Of a stretch of 64,000 nt of DNA, positions 53,354 to 63,161 are shown piece by piece; the stretch's first letter is position 1, and each line of letters starts with the position of its first letter. The notes under the pieces were generated by a model that was not told the origin of the DNA, did not search any database, and saw nothing but the letters and a program-made list of their open reading frames with translations. This DNA is from Mucilaginibacter xinganensis (GTDB lineage: Bacteria; Bacteroidota; Bacteroidia; Sphingobacteriales; Sphingobacteriaceae): contig NZ_CP022743.1 in assembly GCF_002257585.1 (NCBI RefSeq), positions 2,480,001 to 2,544,000 of the forward strand, in the 5' to 3' direction. The position numbers and the translations under genes are program-made.

Positions 53354-54835
53354 ATGAAAAAGATATTTTATATAATTCCGGTGGCAGCAATGATAAGTTC
53401 CTGCTCACCTATCATATATAGCAGTAATCCGCAGCCGGTTTATAACGATCAGTCGCAATATGTACAGCAGCCGGTAACTGACCAGGTGTTTTATGATGAG
53501 CTTAGCCCTTACGGTCAATGGATAGATTACCCTGACTTTGGATACGTTTGGCAGCCAAACGTTGACGGGGATTTTAGGCCTTATGATACCAACGGCAATT
53601 GGGTTTACAGCGAAGATGGATGGACATGGGTGTCAAATTACAGCTGGGGATGGGCGCCGTTCCATTACGGAAGATGGTTTTATGACGGCGGTTACGGCTG
53701 GCTTTGGATGCCCGGCAGCGAATGGGCACCCGCGTGGGTTACCTGGGGGCAAAGCGGCGATTATTACGGCTGGGCACCTTTATCTCCAAATGGAGGATAT
53801 AACAACGGCTGGAGGCCGCGAAACGAAGACTGGAGTTATGTACACGCCGGTTATATGAATCGCAGGAACATTAATAACTATATTATCAGGAATAATGTTA
53901 CTGTTATTAACAATACAACCATTATTAATAACTATACCACCAACAACTATAATAATGGCAGCGGAAATAACAATGGTGGTAATGGTCACCGTGGTTTTAC
54001 TTATAACCGTGGTCCGCGTGTTGTGGATGTCGAAAACCGTACCAATACCACAATACGGCCGGTGCGGATCGGCATTATCCAAAAGCCGGGAGAATCGTTG
54101 TCAAATAACCAGCTAAATGTTTACAGGCCGGTTATTAAACAAAACCCCGACCAGGGCAGTAACAGACCTGCACCAGCACGTGTGGTAAGTTTTGATCGTG
54201 GCGATCACCGTAACCCCAATCAACAAAATCAAAGGCCAAATAATGGCCAGGTAAACCCTAACCCGCAGCAGGGGCAGCAATATCCAAGGGGTAATAATGA
54301 ACGGGGGAATAACCAAAATCCCGGTCAGCAACAGAGCAATCCAAATTCACGGCCGGTTACCGGCGAAGGGAATCATCAAACCCCCAACCCGCAGCAAAAC
54401 CAGCAATATCCAAGGCCTAATAATGGTCAGGCGAATCCTAACCCACAGCAAGGGCAACCTATTCCACGGCCTGTACAACAACAGCCTGTACCTGTTCAAC
54501 AGCAGCCACGGCCTGTACAACAACAGCCTGTACCTGTTCAACAGCAGCCACGGCCTGTACAACAACAGCCTGTACCTGTTCAACAGCAGCCACGGCCTGT
54601 ACAACAACAGCCTGTACCTGTTCAACAGCAGCCAAGGCCTGTGCAACAACAGCCTGTACCTGTTCAACAACAGCCAAGGCCGGTACAACAACGGTCAACT
54701 GATGATCGGCCAAGGCCGATTCAGCAGCAACCTCGTCCGGTGGTAAAGCCGCCGGTGCAGCCAAGGCCAAGAACTGAAGTTGTAAAGCCTCAGCCCGTAA
54801 AGCCGGTTGAACAGGCGCCGCCGGTACAACAATAA
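53354..54835 (+). CDS. DUF6600-type lipoprotein with a Pro/Gln-rich repetitive tail
   Basis: The 493-residue protein has a lipobox (VAAMISSC, Cys about 17). Its first half carries a Trp/Tyr/Gly-rich DUF6600-type region (YGQWIDYPDFGYVWQP, then WGWAPFHYGRWFYDGGYGWL, about 53-145). From about 250 it is dominated by Asn, Gln and Pro, ending in five copies of RPVQQQPVPVQQQP (42-bp DNA repeats at 54467-54676) and a short PxxP tail. It is probably anchored to the outer membrane with a flexible, perhaps cell-wall-spanning, tail. Function unknown. Confidence 0.85.
   Translation: MKKIFYIIPVAAMISSCSPIIYSSNPQPVYNDQSQYVQQPVTDQVFYDELSPYGQWIDYPDFGYVWQPNVDGDFRPYDTNGNWVYSEDGWTWVSNYSWGWAPFHYGRWFYDGGYGWLWMPGSEWAPAWVTWGQSGDYYGWAPLSPNGGYNNGWRPRNEDWSYVHAGYMNRRNINNYIIRNNVTVINNTTIINNYTTNNYNNGSGNNNGGNGHRGFTYNRGPRVVDVENRTNTTIRPVRIGIIQKPGESLSNNQLNVYRPVIKQNPDQGSNRPAPARVVSFDRGDHRNPNQQNQRPNNGQVNPNPQQGQQYPRGNNERGNNQNPGQQQSNPNSRPVTGEGNHQTPNPQQNQQYPRPNNGQANPNPQQGQPIPRPVQQQPVPVQQQPRPVQQQPVPVQQQPRPVQQQPVPVQQQPRPVQQQPVPVQQQPRPVQQQPVPVQQQPRPVQQRSTDDRPRPIQQQPRPVVKPPVQPRPRTEVVKPQPVKPVEQAPPVQQ
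54467..54676 (+). repeat. five tandem 42-bp repeats encoding Pro/Gln repeats
   Basis: Units start at 54467, 54509, 54551, 54593 and 54635, with a partial sixth at 54677. Adjacent copies are nearly identical, with drift in the last ones. The 14-codon period keeps the frame, so copy number can change without disrupting the protein. Confidence 0.95.
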
Positions 54836-54843
54836 TCTATAAG

Positions 54844-54880
54844 CTAAAAAGGCATCCGATATGGGGGGCTTTTTAGTTTT
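54844..54880 (+). terminator. probable terminator of the DUF6600 gene
   Basis: CTAAAAAG (54844-54851) pairs with CTTTTTAG (54869-54876), followed by TTTT. The 17-nt loop is large and partly G-rich, so the strength is moderate. Confidence 0.5.
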
Positions 54881-55091
54881 CCCCGGATATGCTATAAATT
54901 TAATATCTTCAGTGGATGTTTTTATATACACTCCGGGTGTTGAAGTAAACATTGTAAAATGTGCTTTTGAGCCATTTGCAGAAAAAAAAGCTTCCGGTAT
55001 GAAAAAAATTAAATTTAAATGGAATTTTTGGTGATGTTATAATTACAATGGCACAAGGTTGGTATTGTACAAAATAACTAAAAACTTAACC

Positions 55092-55223
55092 ATGAAAACT
55101 TCAACAAAAACCATCGTAATGTTAAAAGCAATTGACCTTGAATTGAAAGCTTTATTGCAGCAAGACCTTGAACGTTTTAAAGCACGTAACACTAAACAGG
55201 CTCCGGTAAAACAAGCGGCCTGA
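55092..55223 (+). CDS. 43-residue helical small protein
   Basis: This short frame reads MKTSTKTIVMLKAIDLELKA and continues as a charged helix (LLQQDLERFKARNTK) to AA. It is not recognised. It shares the 14 bases AAACTTAACCATGA around its start with the gene at 57161 and is followed by a hairpin at 55280, both of which favour a real gene. Amphipathic character and small size suit a regulator or toxin/antitoxin-type peptide, but nothing supports a specific role. It is the only good frame in this stretch. Confidence 0.5.
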   Translation: MKTSTKTIVMLKAIDLELKALLQQDLERFKARNTKQAPVKQAA

Positions 55224-55279
55224 CCATCATATATCTTCAAAAAACGCCCAATAATTAAAATAGCGCGGGCAAATCCTAC

Positions 55280-55313
55280 CTCACAAAGAATGCTTTTAGG
55301 TGATCTTTGTGAG
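55280..55313. repeat. hairpin similar to the guaB-ROK hairpin
   Basis: CTCACAAAGA (55280-55289) and TCTTTGTGAG (55304-55313) form a perfect 10-bp stem. Its right side, CTTTGTGAGTTAAAA, matches the right side of the guaB-ROK palindrome (CTTCGTGAGTTTAAA) at 13 of 15 positions. Position suits a terminator for the small gene or the serine hydrolase. Confidence 0.55.
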
Positions 55314-55483
55314 TTAAAACTGATTGTAAATTGTTGTGTATTTAAATGGCAACGGAATGTTATTCTTTATTAATAATTTCAATCTTTTCAGGTATCACTC
55401 AATGCTTGCATTTGATTAGCTTTTGTTTAAGGTTAGCTAATGTGATTTAGTTTTCTATATGCTATAGCAGAAATTCAAATGTT

Positions 55484-56944
55484 TCACTCAATCTTTTTAG
55501 CGTCGTGAATCCCGTTTTGATAAAGGACTGCTTTGGTTATTTGCCCCTTATCATCTTTTACAAACTCAACTTCGGCGTCAACCACTTTTAAAAAGAATTT
55601 ATTGTTGCTTTCTGCATAGAGCTGTATCTTTCCCTGCCCTGTTGCCTGCCCAAACAAGCTGTTACCTTCTCGGGTCACGGTTAAAATAAAACCCGGGGCA
55701 AGTTCATATTTACCGGTATACTTTTGCAGGGTGGTGTCGGCTACTGCTACTTCTTTTCTCACTTTTGAGCGGTTTAATCCCTTAAAGTCATAAACATTGG
55801 CAACACTATTAACAATCTCGCTCATAATATTGCCGTTATCTGAATTTACCATTACTACCACGCCATTGCCGCCTTCCATTCTACCGTAATACTGGCACCT
55901 AAAGCCTTCGTTTGCTCCGCCATGCTCAAAATACTTCACACCGTCCTGTAAACTGTCAATAAAAACGCCCAATGCTGCATTTTTATCAATGTATGGAGTT
56001 AATCTTAATCTTGTGGTTTGCTGATCAAGCACCTTTTTAGATGTTCCCTTTAAAGCCAGTTGTGTTTCTATAATGTACTTTGACAGGTCGGTAGGATTGG
56101 TCCACAAGCCTGCCGCTGCCTGCTCCGGATAAATGTGATACTTCCCTTTTAACGCCTTTCCGTTGTCGCGGTAGGCCGTCGCCAGTAGCCAGGGCTTATT
56201 ATTAACAGGCGGCTGGGCATAGGTACTGCTGGTCATCCCCAATGGTTTCAACACATTGTCGTACATGAATTTATCATACGGCTGATGCGTAACATCCATC
56301 ACTATCTGTTGTGAAATGGTAATACCCCCACCTGAATATTCGGACTTTATTCCCGGTGCATACATGGAGCGTACGGCATCTGAATTGGCCGGCTTTTTAC
56401 CATCGAGGATTTCCGGGATTGTGGGCAGTGGCTCCCCTTTTTCGTAACCTCCAAAACCATGCACCGTCAATCCACCCGTATGGCTCAATAAGTTAGCAAC
56501 CGTTATCTTTTTGTTTTTAGAAAGTGAATCATAAGGAAATTTCCACGTGGTTAAATAAGTGTTGATGTCGGTATAAAGATCAATCTTTTTATCCTGCACC
56601 AGTTTGAGCACCCCAACGGAATTTATTGATTTACTGATGGATGCCGCCTGGAAGAGTGTTTGCGGTGTTACCGCCAGTTTCAGGCTGTCGTCTGCATAGC
56701 CGTACCCTTTGGCCCACTCCAGCTTGTAATTGTGAATAACCGCAATACTTACGCCATGTACCTTGTAAAATGCCATCCTGTCCTGTATGGTCATAGGTCC
56801 CTCGTTCCCGGTTTGGATGTTTGGAAGCAGGTTTTGTTCAACACGCCTGATCTTTTCGCTGATATCTGACGGAGATTGTGCAGCTGCATTTATTTTAACA
56901 CAGAAAAGAAATGCGCAGGTAATAAGTATTTTACAGGTTTTCAT
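55484..56944 (-). CDS. exported serine hydrolase (beta-lactamase/PBP4-like, class C fold)
   Basis: The 486-residue protein has a signal peptide (ITCAFLFCVKINAAAQS) and the serine beta-lactamase-like fold. The nucleophile is Ser102 in the SISK motif (AASISKSINS), the second motif is YSGGG (about 200), and the third is HGGAN (about 335). The C-terminal 100 residues form a separate small beta domain. Family members are esterases, D-amino-acid peptidases or low-activity beta-lactamases. There is no helper gene, so the substrate is open. Confidence 0.88.
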   Translation of the reverse strand: MKTCKILITCAFLFCVKINAAAQSPSDISEKIRRVEQNLLPNIQTGNEGPMTIQDRMAFYKVHGVSIAVIHNYKLEWAKGYGYADDSLKLAVTPQTLFQAASISKSINSVGVLKLVQDKKIDLYTDINTYLTTWKFPYDSLSKNKKITVANLLSHTGGLTVHGFGGYEKGEPLPTIPEILDGKKPANSDAVRSMYAPGIKSEYSGGGITISQQIVMDVTHQPYDKFMYDNVLKPLGMTSSTYAQPPVNNKPWLLATAYRDNGKALKGKYHIYPEQAAAGLWTNPTDLSKYIIETQLALKGTSKKVLDQQTTRLRLTPYIDKNAALGVFIDSLQDGVKYFEHGGANEGFRCQYYGRMEGGNGVVVMVNSDNGNIMSEIVNSVANVYDFKGLNRSKVRKEVAVADTTLQKYTGKYELAPGFILTVTREGNSLFGQATGQGKIQLYAESNNKFFLKVVDAEVEFVKDDKGQITKAVLYQNGIHDAKKIE

Positions 56945-57160
56945 AGGAGGTTTTGGTAATTGAAACTAAGATACATAAAAACTGATTTATTAAGATAATA
57001 ATGTACAAATGGTGCAGAAGCCTGCTCAGCACCGCCGGGGAAAATGATGAATTAGTCTTTTAACCAATGTAACTAATCATGGCAAATCATCAAAAAAGTA
57101 AACAACCCGCGTGTTTTACGGTTATAAAAGCAACATAACTCTACTTATACAAACTTAACC

Positions 57161-57505
57161 ATGATAACATATAACAATTTAGTGGAAGCCACTAACGATT
57201 TGATGAAAAGAGGGTACACCGAAAACCTTAGTTTGGAAGGCGATACCATTGACGATAAGGAGAAAAATATCCACATGACGGCGGACGATATTGAGATTGA
57301 TGAGTTCTACCGTTTTGAAGGTGCCAGTAATCCTGATGATAATGTTATAGTATATGCGGTTACTTCAAAAAAATACAACTTAAAGGGTGTATTGGTTAAT
57401 GCTTTTGGTACTTATGCCAATGACAGTTCATCAGCCATCCAGGCAAAATTAAACCACGACCAAGTGAGTGATAATCTTCACCGGGATGATAAACCGGAAG
57501 CCTAA
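57161..57505 (+). CDS. small conserved protein (often mislabelled phosphoribosylpyrophosphate synthetase)
   Basis: The 114-residue acidic protein opens MITYNNLVEATNDLMKRGYT and contains MTADDIEIDEFYRFEGASNPDD and a closing VLVNAFGTYANDSSSAIQAKL. In Bacteroidota such proteins are frequently named after PRPP synthetase, but this one is about a third of that enzyme and has none of its catalytic loops, so the name should not be carried over. It is cytoplasmic. It shares its start context with the 43-residue gene at 55092. Function unknown. Confidence 0.75.
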   Translation: MITYNNLVEATNDLMKRGYTENLSLEGDTIDDKEKNIHMTADDIEIDEFYRFEGASNPDDNVIVYAVTSKKYNLKGVLVNAFGTYANDSSSAIQAKLNHDQVSDNLHRDDKPEA

Positions 57506-57937
57506 CCTTAAGTGGAAAGTCTTTAGTTCTATGGCATAAATATCGAATTTTGACTTAAGCCTGTTGCTTTAACACTAGTACTGTGGAGTAATGATAATCA
57601 ACCCAAAGGTGGAACATGCTGATTATAAGGAACTTATATCTATTTAATCCTTGATTGATACTTAAGTAATTGATAATCAGTATGTTTCACTTTGTTCCGG
57701 GTGTTCCGTGTACAAAAATGGAACGCTTCAGGTTTTTCCCGTGAATTTGTAATTTGCTTTACCGGGTCCTCTTTTGAGGTCATTTATTGATTTGAAAATT
57801 TGAAGGTTTGTCCAATTGAAAGTTGATGAAATTAATTGGTTTGTAATTTTCAAATCATCAAATAAAACAAATTTTCAAATTATACTGTCAATCAACAAAA
57901 ACTCTACATTTGCTATCCGTTAATTGAAAATTTACAA
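57506..57937. other. intergenic region with imperfect inverted repeat
   Basis: No gene is visible in these 432 bases. GTGGAACATGCTGATTAT (57609-57626) and ATAATCAGTATGTTTCAC (57673-57690) are reverse complements at 16 of 18 positions, 46 nt apart. GTTCC-type words are repeated just beyond (57694-57710). The region from 57781 to 57890 consists largely of TTTTCAAAT/ATTTGAAAA words in both orientations. The last 33 bases hold the M16 promoter element TACATTTG (57905-57912). Confidence 0.5.
57905..57912 (+). promoter_or_regulatory. candidate -7 element (TACATTTG) of the M16 peptidase pair
   Basis: TACATTTG is an exact TAnnTTTG match 25 nt before the ATG of the first M16 gene. The -33 region has no clear TTTG at the right distance. 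Confidence 0.45.
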
Positions 57938-59179
57938 ATGGTTAAATTCAACCGATTTACTTTAGATAATGGTTTGCGCGTTCTTGTGCATGAAGACCAT
58001 ACCACTCCAATGGCTGTGCTTAACATCCTTTATGATGTTGGCGCCCGCGACGAAGACCCCGAACAAACCGGCTTTGCGCACTTATTTGAACACCTGATGT
58101 TTGGCGGCTCGGTAAACATTCCCAGCTACGATGAGCCTTTGCAGCGTGTAGGCGGCGAAAACAACGCTTTCACCAGTAACGATATTACCAATTATTACAT
58201 TACGCTGCCATCGGCAAATATTGAAACAGCTTTTTGGCTGGAAAGTGACCGGATGCTTAGCCTTGCCTTTAGCGAGAAAAGCCTTGAAGTGCAACGAAAC
58301 GTAGTGATAGAGGAGTTTAAACAACGCTATTTAAACCAGCCCTACGGCGATGTTTGGTTAAAGCTGCGCCCAATGGTTTATAAAAAACACCCTTACCAAT
58401 GGGCAACCATAGGCAAGGAACTTAAGCATATTGAAGATGCAAAAATAGAGGATGTAAAAGCTTTTTTTAAAAAGCATTATAACCCGCAAAATGCCATTAT
58501 GGTTGTTGGCGGAGATCTTACTTTAGCGCAGGTAAAACAACTGTCTGATAAATGGTTTGGCCCGATCCCGGCGGGAGAAAAATACCTTCGCAACCTGCCG
58601 CAGGAACCGGAGCAGCATGATGAGCGCAGGGCAACGGTTACCGCCAAAGTGCCGCTGAATGATGTTTATATAGCCTTTCAGATGGGCAGTCGTTTAGATG
58701 AAACTTATTATGCGGCCGAACTGCTTTCAGATATCCTGTCGCGGGGTAATTCATCGCGTTTGTACCGTAGCCTGGTGAAAGAAAAGCAGATCTTCAGCGA
58801 GGTGCATGCGTATATGACAGGCAGCCTGGATAAAGGGATGTTTGTTTTTGAGGGCAAACCCCTTGAAAATATCAGCATTGAAACTGCCGAGGCTGCCATT
58901 TGGGATGAACTGGAAAAAATAAAAACGATAGCGATACCTGCGGATGAGTTGACCAAGGTTCAAAACAAGACCGAATCAACGATGATATTTTCTGAAATGT
59001 CATTACTGGATAAGGCGATGAACCTGGCTTCATTTGAGCTATTGGGCGATGCGGAGCTGCTAAACCATGAAACCGCAAAATATCTGCAGGTAACCGCCGG
59101 GCAGATAAAAGAATTAGCCAATAACCTGTTTAGAAGAGATAATTCATCAACGCTTATTTATTTGGCTGAAAAAAGTTAA
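57938..59179 (+). CDS. M16 family zinc peptidase, catalytic subunit
   Basis: The 413-residue protein is an M16 (pitrilysin/MPP-like) peptidase half. The inverted zinc motif HLFEH (in GFAHLFEHLMFGGS, about 44-57) is intact, and ENNAFTSNDITNYY and AFWLESDRM supply the downstream Glu. There is no signal peptide, so it is probably cytoplasmic. It forms a pair with the next gene, whose subunit lacks this motif; in the family such pairs form a closed chamber degrading small peptides. Length is typical of the short M16B type. Confidence 0.93.
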   Translation: MVKFNRFTLDNGLRVLVHEDHTTPMAVLNILYDVGARDEDPEQTGFAHLFEHLMFGGSVNIPSYDEPLQRVGGENNAFTSNDITNYYITLPSANIETAFWLESDRMLSLAFSEKSLEVQRNVVIEEFKQRYLNQPYGDVWLKLRPMVYKKHPYQWATIGKELKHIEDAKIEDVKAFFKKHYNPQNAIMVVGGDLTLAQVKQLSDKWFGPIPAGEKYLRNLPQEPEQHDERRATVTAKVPLNDVYIAFQMGSRLDETYYAAELLSDILSRGNSSRLYRSLVKEKQIFSEVHAYMTGSLDKGMFVFEGKPLENISIETAEAAIWDELEKIKTIAIPADELTKVQNKTESTMIFSEMSLLDKAMNLASFELLGDAELLNHETAKYLQVTAGQIKELANNLFRRDNSSTLIYLAEKS

Positions 59180-59180
59180 T

Positions 59181-59248
59181 AAAGGTTGTAAGTGTGATGA
59201 TGGTTGCGCTGCTTAACCTTTATCACAACTACAACTGATACAACCTTT
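59181..59248 (+). repeat. intercistronic hairpin between the M16 genes
   Basis: AAAGGTTGTA (59181-59190) is the exact reverse complement of TACAACCTTT (59239-59248), with a shorter inner pairing of GTGAT (59194-59198) with ATCAC (59222-59226). The stem occupies nearly all of the 81-nt gap before the second subunit. It could stabilise or attenuate the downstream message. Confidence 0.5.
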
Positions 59249-59260
59249 ACAACACGAAAC

Positions 59261-60541
59261 ATGACATTACAAAGAAAACAAGCGCCTGAATTCAGGCCAA
59301 TAGATAATATAAAACTATTAAGGCCCGATCACCAGTCGCTTTCCAACGGGTGTAACATATACTGCTTTAACTCCGGCGATCAGGACCTGGTAAGGATTGA
59401 ATGGATCTTCGGGAACCAACGCTTCGATCCAAAAAAACCTTTGCTGAACATCGCCGTAAATTCAATGCTTACTGAGGGCACCGGTACGTTAACCCAGGCG
59501 CAGATTTCGGATAAAGTTGATTTTTATGGCGCGTTCCTGCAGGTTGATTACGGGTATGACAATTCGCTGGTAACGCTGTATAGCTTAAATAAGCACTTAC
59601 AACACACCCTGCCGGTGATAAAAGATATTCTTACTGATTCCGTTTTTCCGGAAAAGGAACTGGAAACCTACATCCGCAACCAACAGCAAAAGCTGCAGGT
59701 AAGCATGCAGAAGAATGATTACGTGGCACGCCGTGAATTTAACAAAGCGCTTTATGGCGATACGCTTTATGGCCTGGGCGCTGATGCTGAAACTTATACA
59801 ACGCTGCACCGTGATGATATGCTGGCCCATTTCAAACAAATGTACCAGCCTTCCAATTGTACCATTATTATCTCCGGAAAAATTGAACCCGGCATACTGG
59901 AACTCATTACCGATACTTTTGATAAGGATTGGACAAACCCGGATGTTAAACCGGATACGGGCCAGCCTGCTGTAACCCCGGCCGCAGCGCATTTTTACTT
60001 TATTGAAAAACCCGATGCGCTGCAATCTGCTATCCGGATGGGTCTGCCGGTTATCAACCGTAATCACCCCGATTTTCCGGCTTTACAGGTGTTGAATACG
60101 GTGCTCGGAGGCTATTTCGGATCGCGGCTGATGGCGAATATCAGGGAGGATAAAGGCTACACCTACGGCATCGGATCAGGCATGAGCTCATTGAAACATG
60201 CAGGGGCTATGTTCATAGCAACCGAGGTTGGCGCTGACGTTTGCAAAGCAGCAGTAGCCGAAATTGAAAAAGAAGTAAACCTGTTAAAAAGCGACCTGAT
60301 CCCGGACGAGGAATTATCGCTGGTGCGCAATTACATGCTGGGCTCTTTATTAGGCAGCCTGGAAAATGTTTTTTCGCATGCTGATAAATTTAAGAACCTG
60401 TATTTTGCCGGGCTTGATTACGATTATTATGACCGGTATGTGCAGGTGGTAAAAACAATTACCGCTGAACGTTTAAAAGAAATGGCCAATCAGTATTTAA
60501 ATTTTGACAGTTTTTATAAAGTAATAGTAGGGAAGTACTAA
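59261..60541 (+). CDS. M16 family peptidase, non-catalytic partner subunit
   Basis: This 426-residue protein has the M16 fold without the HxxEH zinc site (the equivalent region reads NSMLTEGTGTLTQAQISDKV). It retains the Arg-Tyr loop ANIREDKGYTYGIGSGM near 285, typical of the C-terminal-half subunit that helps bind substrate. It therefore complements the upstream catalytic subunit. An in-frame start at 59204 would add 19 low-complexity Thr-rich residues from the intercistronic hairpin; ATG 59261 is preferred. Confidence 0.92.
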   Translation: MTLQRKQAPEFRPIDNIKLLRPDHQSLSNGCNIYCFNSGDQDLVRIEWIFGNQRFDPKKPLLNIAVNSMLTEGTGTLTQAQISDKVDFYGAFLQVDYGYDNSLVTLYSLNKHLQHTLPVIKDILTDSVFPEKELETYIRNQQQKLQVSMQKNDYVARREFNKALYGDTLYGLGADAETYTTLHRDDMLAHFKQMYQPSNCTIIISGKIEPGILELITDTFDKDWTNPDVKPDTGQPAVTPAAAHFYFIEKPDALQSAIRMGLPVINRNHPDFPALQVLNTVLGGYFGSRLMANIREDKGYTYGIGSGMSSLKHAGAMFIATEVGADVCKAAVAEIEKEVNLLKSDLIPDEELSLVRNYMLGSLLGSLENVFSHADKFKNLYFAGLDYDYYDRYVQVVKTITAERLKEMANQYLNFDSFYKVIVGKY

Positions 60542-60609
60542 AGGATTTCGGATGTCCAATTCTGAATTTGAAGACTATTTGTATGGTTGAAGTAAGACTT
60601 TTTAACCGC

Positions 60610-60649
60610 CAACAAAAATTGCTTTATCATTATAAGGCAATTTTTGTTG
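60610..60649. terminator. bidirectional hairpin terminator after the M16 pair
   Basis: CAACAAAAATTGC (60610-60622) and GCAATTTTTGTTG (60637-60649) form a perfect 13-bp stem with further inner pairs and a small loop. The A/T-rich arms make it active on both strands in principle. Confidence 0.7.
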
Positions 60650-60704
60650 CATATAGAGGTATGATCCAATAATTCCGAAATCACCCTTCCAAAATCCGAA
60701 ATAA

Positions 60705-62220
<1,516 letters not shown>

Positions 62221-62222
<2 letters not shown>

Positions 62223-62236
62223 AGATTAGTTAAGAA
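62221..62236. repeat. 16-nt copy of the CTAATC-type dispersed repeat
   Basis: The 16 bases AGAGATTAGTTAAGAA starting inside the guaB stop codon are the exact reverse complement of 2520-2535. A related word stands after gltD. Confidence 0.5.
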
Positions 62237-62261
62237 CGGTTTGCGGCTTTAAACCTCGGAT

Positions 62262-62304
62262 ACTTTAAACTCACGAAGTTTTCAAAACTTCGTGAGTTTA
62301 AAGT
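62262..62304. terminator. 43-bp perfect palindrome between convergent guaB and ROK genes
   Basis: Arms 62262-62282 and 62284-62304 are exact reverse complements over 21 bp with a single-base centre at 62283. The stem holds CTCACGAAG / CTTCGTGAG. It begins at the ROK stop codon, so it probably terminates both messages. It resembles the hairpin at 55280-55313. Confidence 0.75.
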
Positions 62305-63153
62305 TTATAAGGAATCGAAGTACAAGCCTGCAGCTCCCAAGATCCCACTGTTTTCCAATGCCGATCTTTCTATACGAAGGCGTTCAACACTTTTAGGATA
62401 AACCAGCGTGCGGATGCGTTCCCACATCGTTTTTTCAAAGAAATTATAAGCCAGCTGCACCGATCCGCCTAAAATGATCAGCGCCGGATCATAAGTGTAC
62501 ATCACCAATTTAATGGCATTGCCCAAGTGTGTACCCATTTCGGCATATAGTTTTAACGCCTGCTGATCGCCTTTTTGTGCGTCCCTGAACACATCTTCCC
62601 CGTTCAGGCCATATACATTATTGAAGAATGACCCGCTGCAGTAAAATTCATAGTTGTTATCCATGTAGTCAACACAGCCAAATTCGCCCGCGCCACAATT
62701 TGGGCCGGCGTATAGTTGGTTATTGATGATAATACCAGCGCCCAAACCCGTACCGATGGTGAGTCCTACCATATTTTTTCCACCTTTTCCCTTTCCAAAG
62801 TAATACTCGCCAAGGGCAAAGCAGTTGGCATCATTATTAACCAACACCGGCACCTGGTATTTATTCTCAAGGATTTGCTTTAAATGCACCTCTTTCCACG
62901 AAGGGATATGCACTACGTCATAAACAATTCCCAGTTCAATATCAACTACGCTTGGCACGCCAATGCCTATCGCCTTAATATCCTTGCCAATCAGCTTATC
63001 TATTATAAAATAAACATCTTCCAAAACCTGTTCTTCTGTGCCTTTGGTGTTTATCCGGCGCGAGATAATTTCAGAAATGGTGTGATCATTAACTACCGCA
63101 CCGCGAACGTTGGTGGCACCTAAATCGATGCCGATAATTTTTATGTATTTCAT
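62305..63153 (-). CDS. ROK family sugar kinase
   Basis: The 282-residue protein is a ROK-family kinase, probably for glucose or another hexose. The phosphate motif IGIDLGATNVRGAVVND is at 7-23 and the catalytic Asp is in VLVNNDANCFALGEYYF (about 100). The usual zinc cluster CxCGxxGC is largely lost: the His ligand region reads GAGEFGCVDY and only one Cys remains in NYEFYCSGSFF. That degeneration is known for one ROK branch. It lies 8 nt after an MFS transporter gene on the same strand, so uptake and phosphorylation appear coupled. Confidence 0.9.
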   Translation of the reverse strand: MKYIKIIGIDLGATNVRGAVVNDHTISEIISRRINTKGTEEQVLEDVYFIIDKLIGKDIKAIGIGVPSVVDIELGIVYDVVHIPSWKEVHLKQILENKYQVPVLVNNDANCFALGEYYFGKGKGGKNMVGLTIGTGLGAGIIINNQLYAGPNCGAGEFGCVDYMDNNYEFYCSGSFFNNVYGLNGEDVFRDAQKGDQQALKLYAEMGTHLGNAIKLVMYTYDPALIILGGSVQLAYNFFEKTMWERIRTLVYPKSVERLRIERSALENSGILGAAGLYFDSL

Positions 63154-63161
63154 TTAAAAGC

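Noticed and set aside
54467-54676. CRISPR-like tandem repeat
   Set aside because: Repeats are contiguous with no unique spacers, and the period of 42 keeps the reading frame, so this is a coding repeat.
54297-54770. Long open frames on both strands over the DUF6600 tail
   Set aside because: They result from the 42-bp repeat array, which is open in several frames. The plus-strand frame with lipobox and DUF6600 domain is the real gene.
57161-57505. Phosphoribosylpyrophosphate synthetase
   Set aside because: Only 114 residues, without the enzyme's catalytic loop or PRPP-binding motif; the common database name looks wrong.
59204-59260. Earlier start of the second M16 subunit
   Set aside because: The 19 extra residues come from the intercistronic hairpin and are Thr-rich low complexity.
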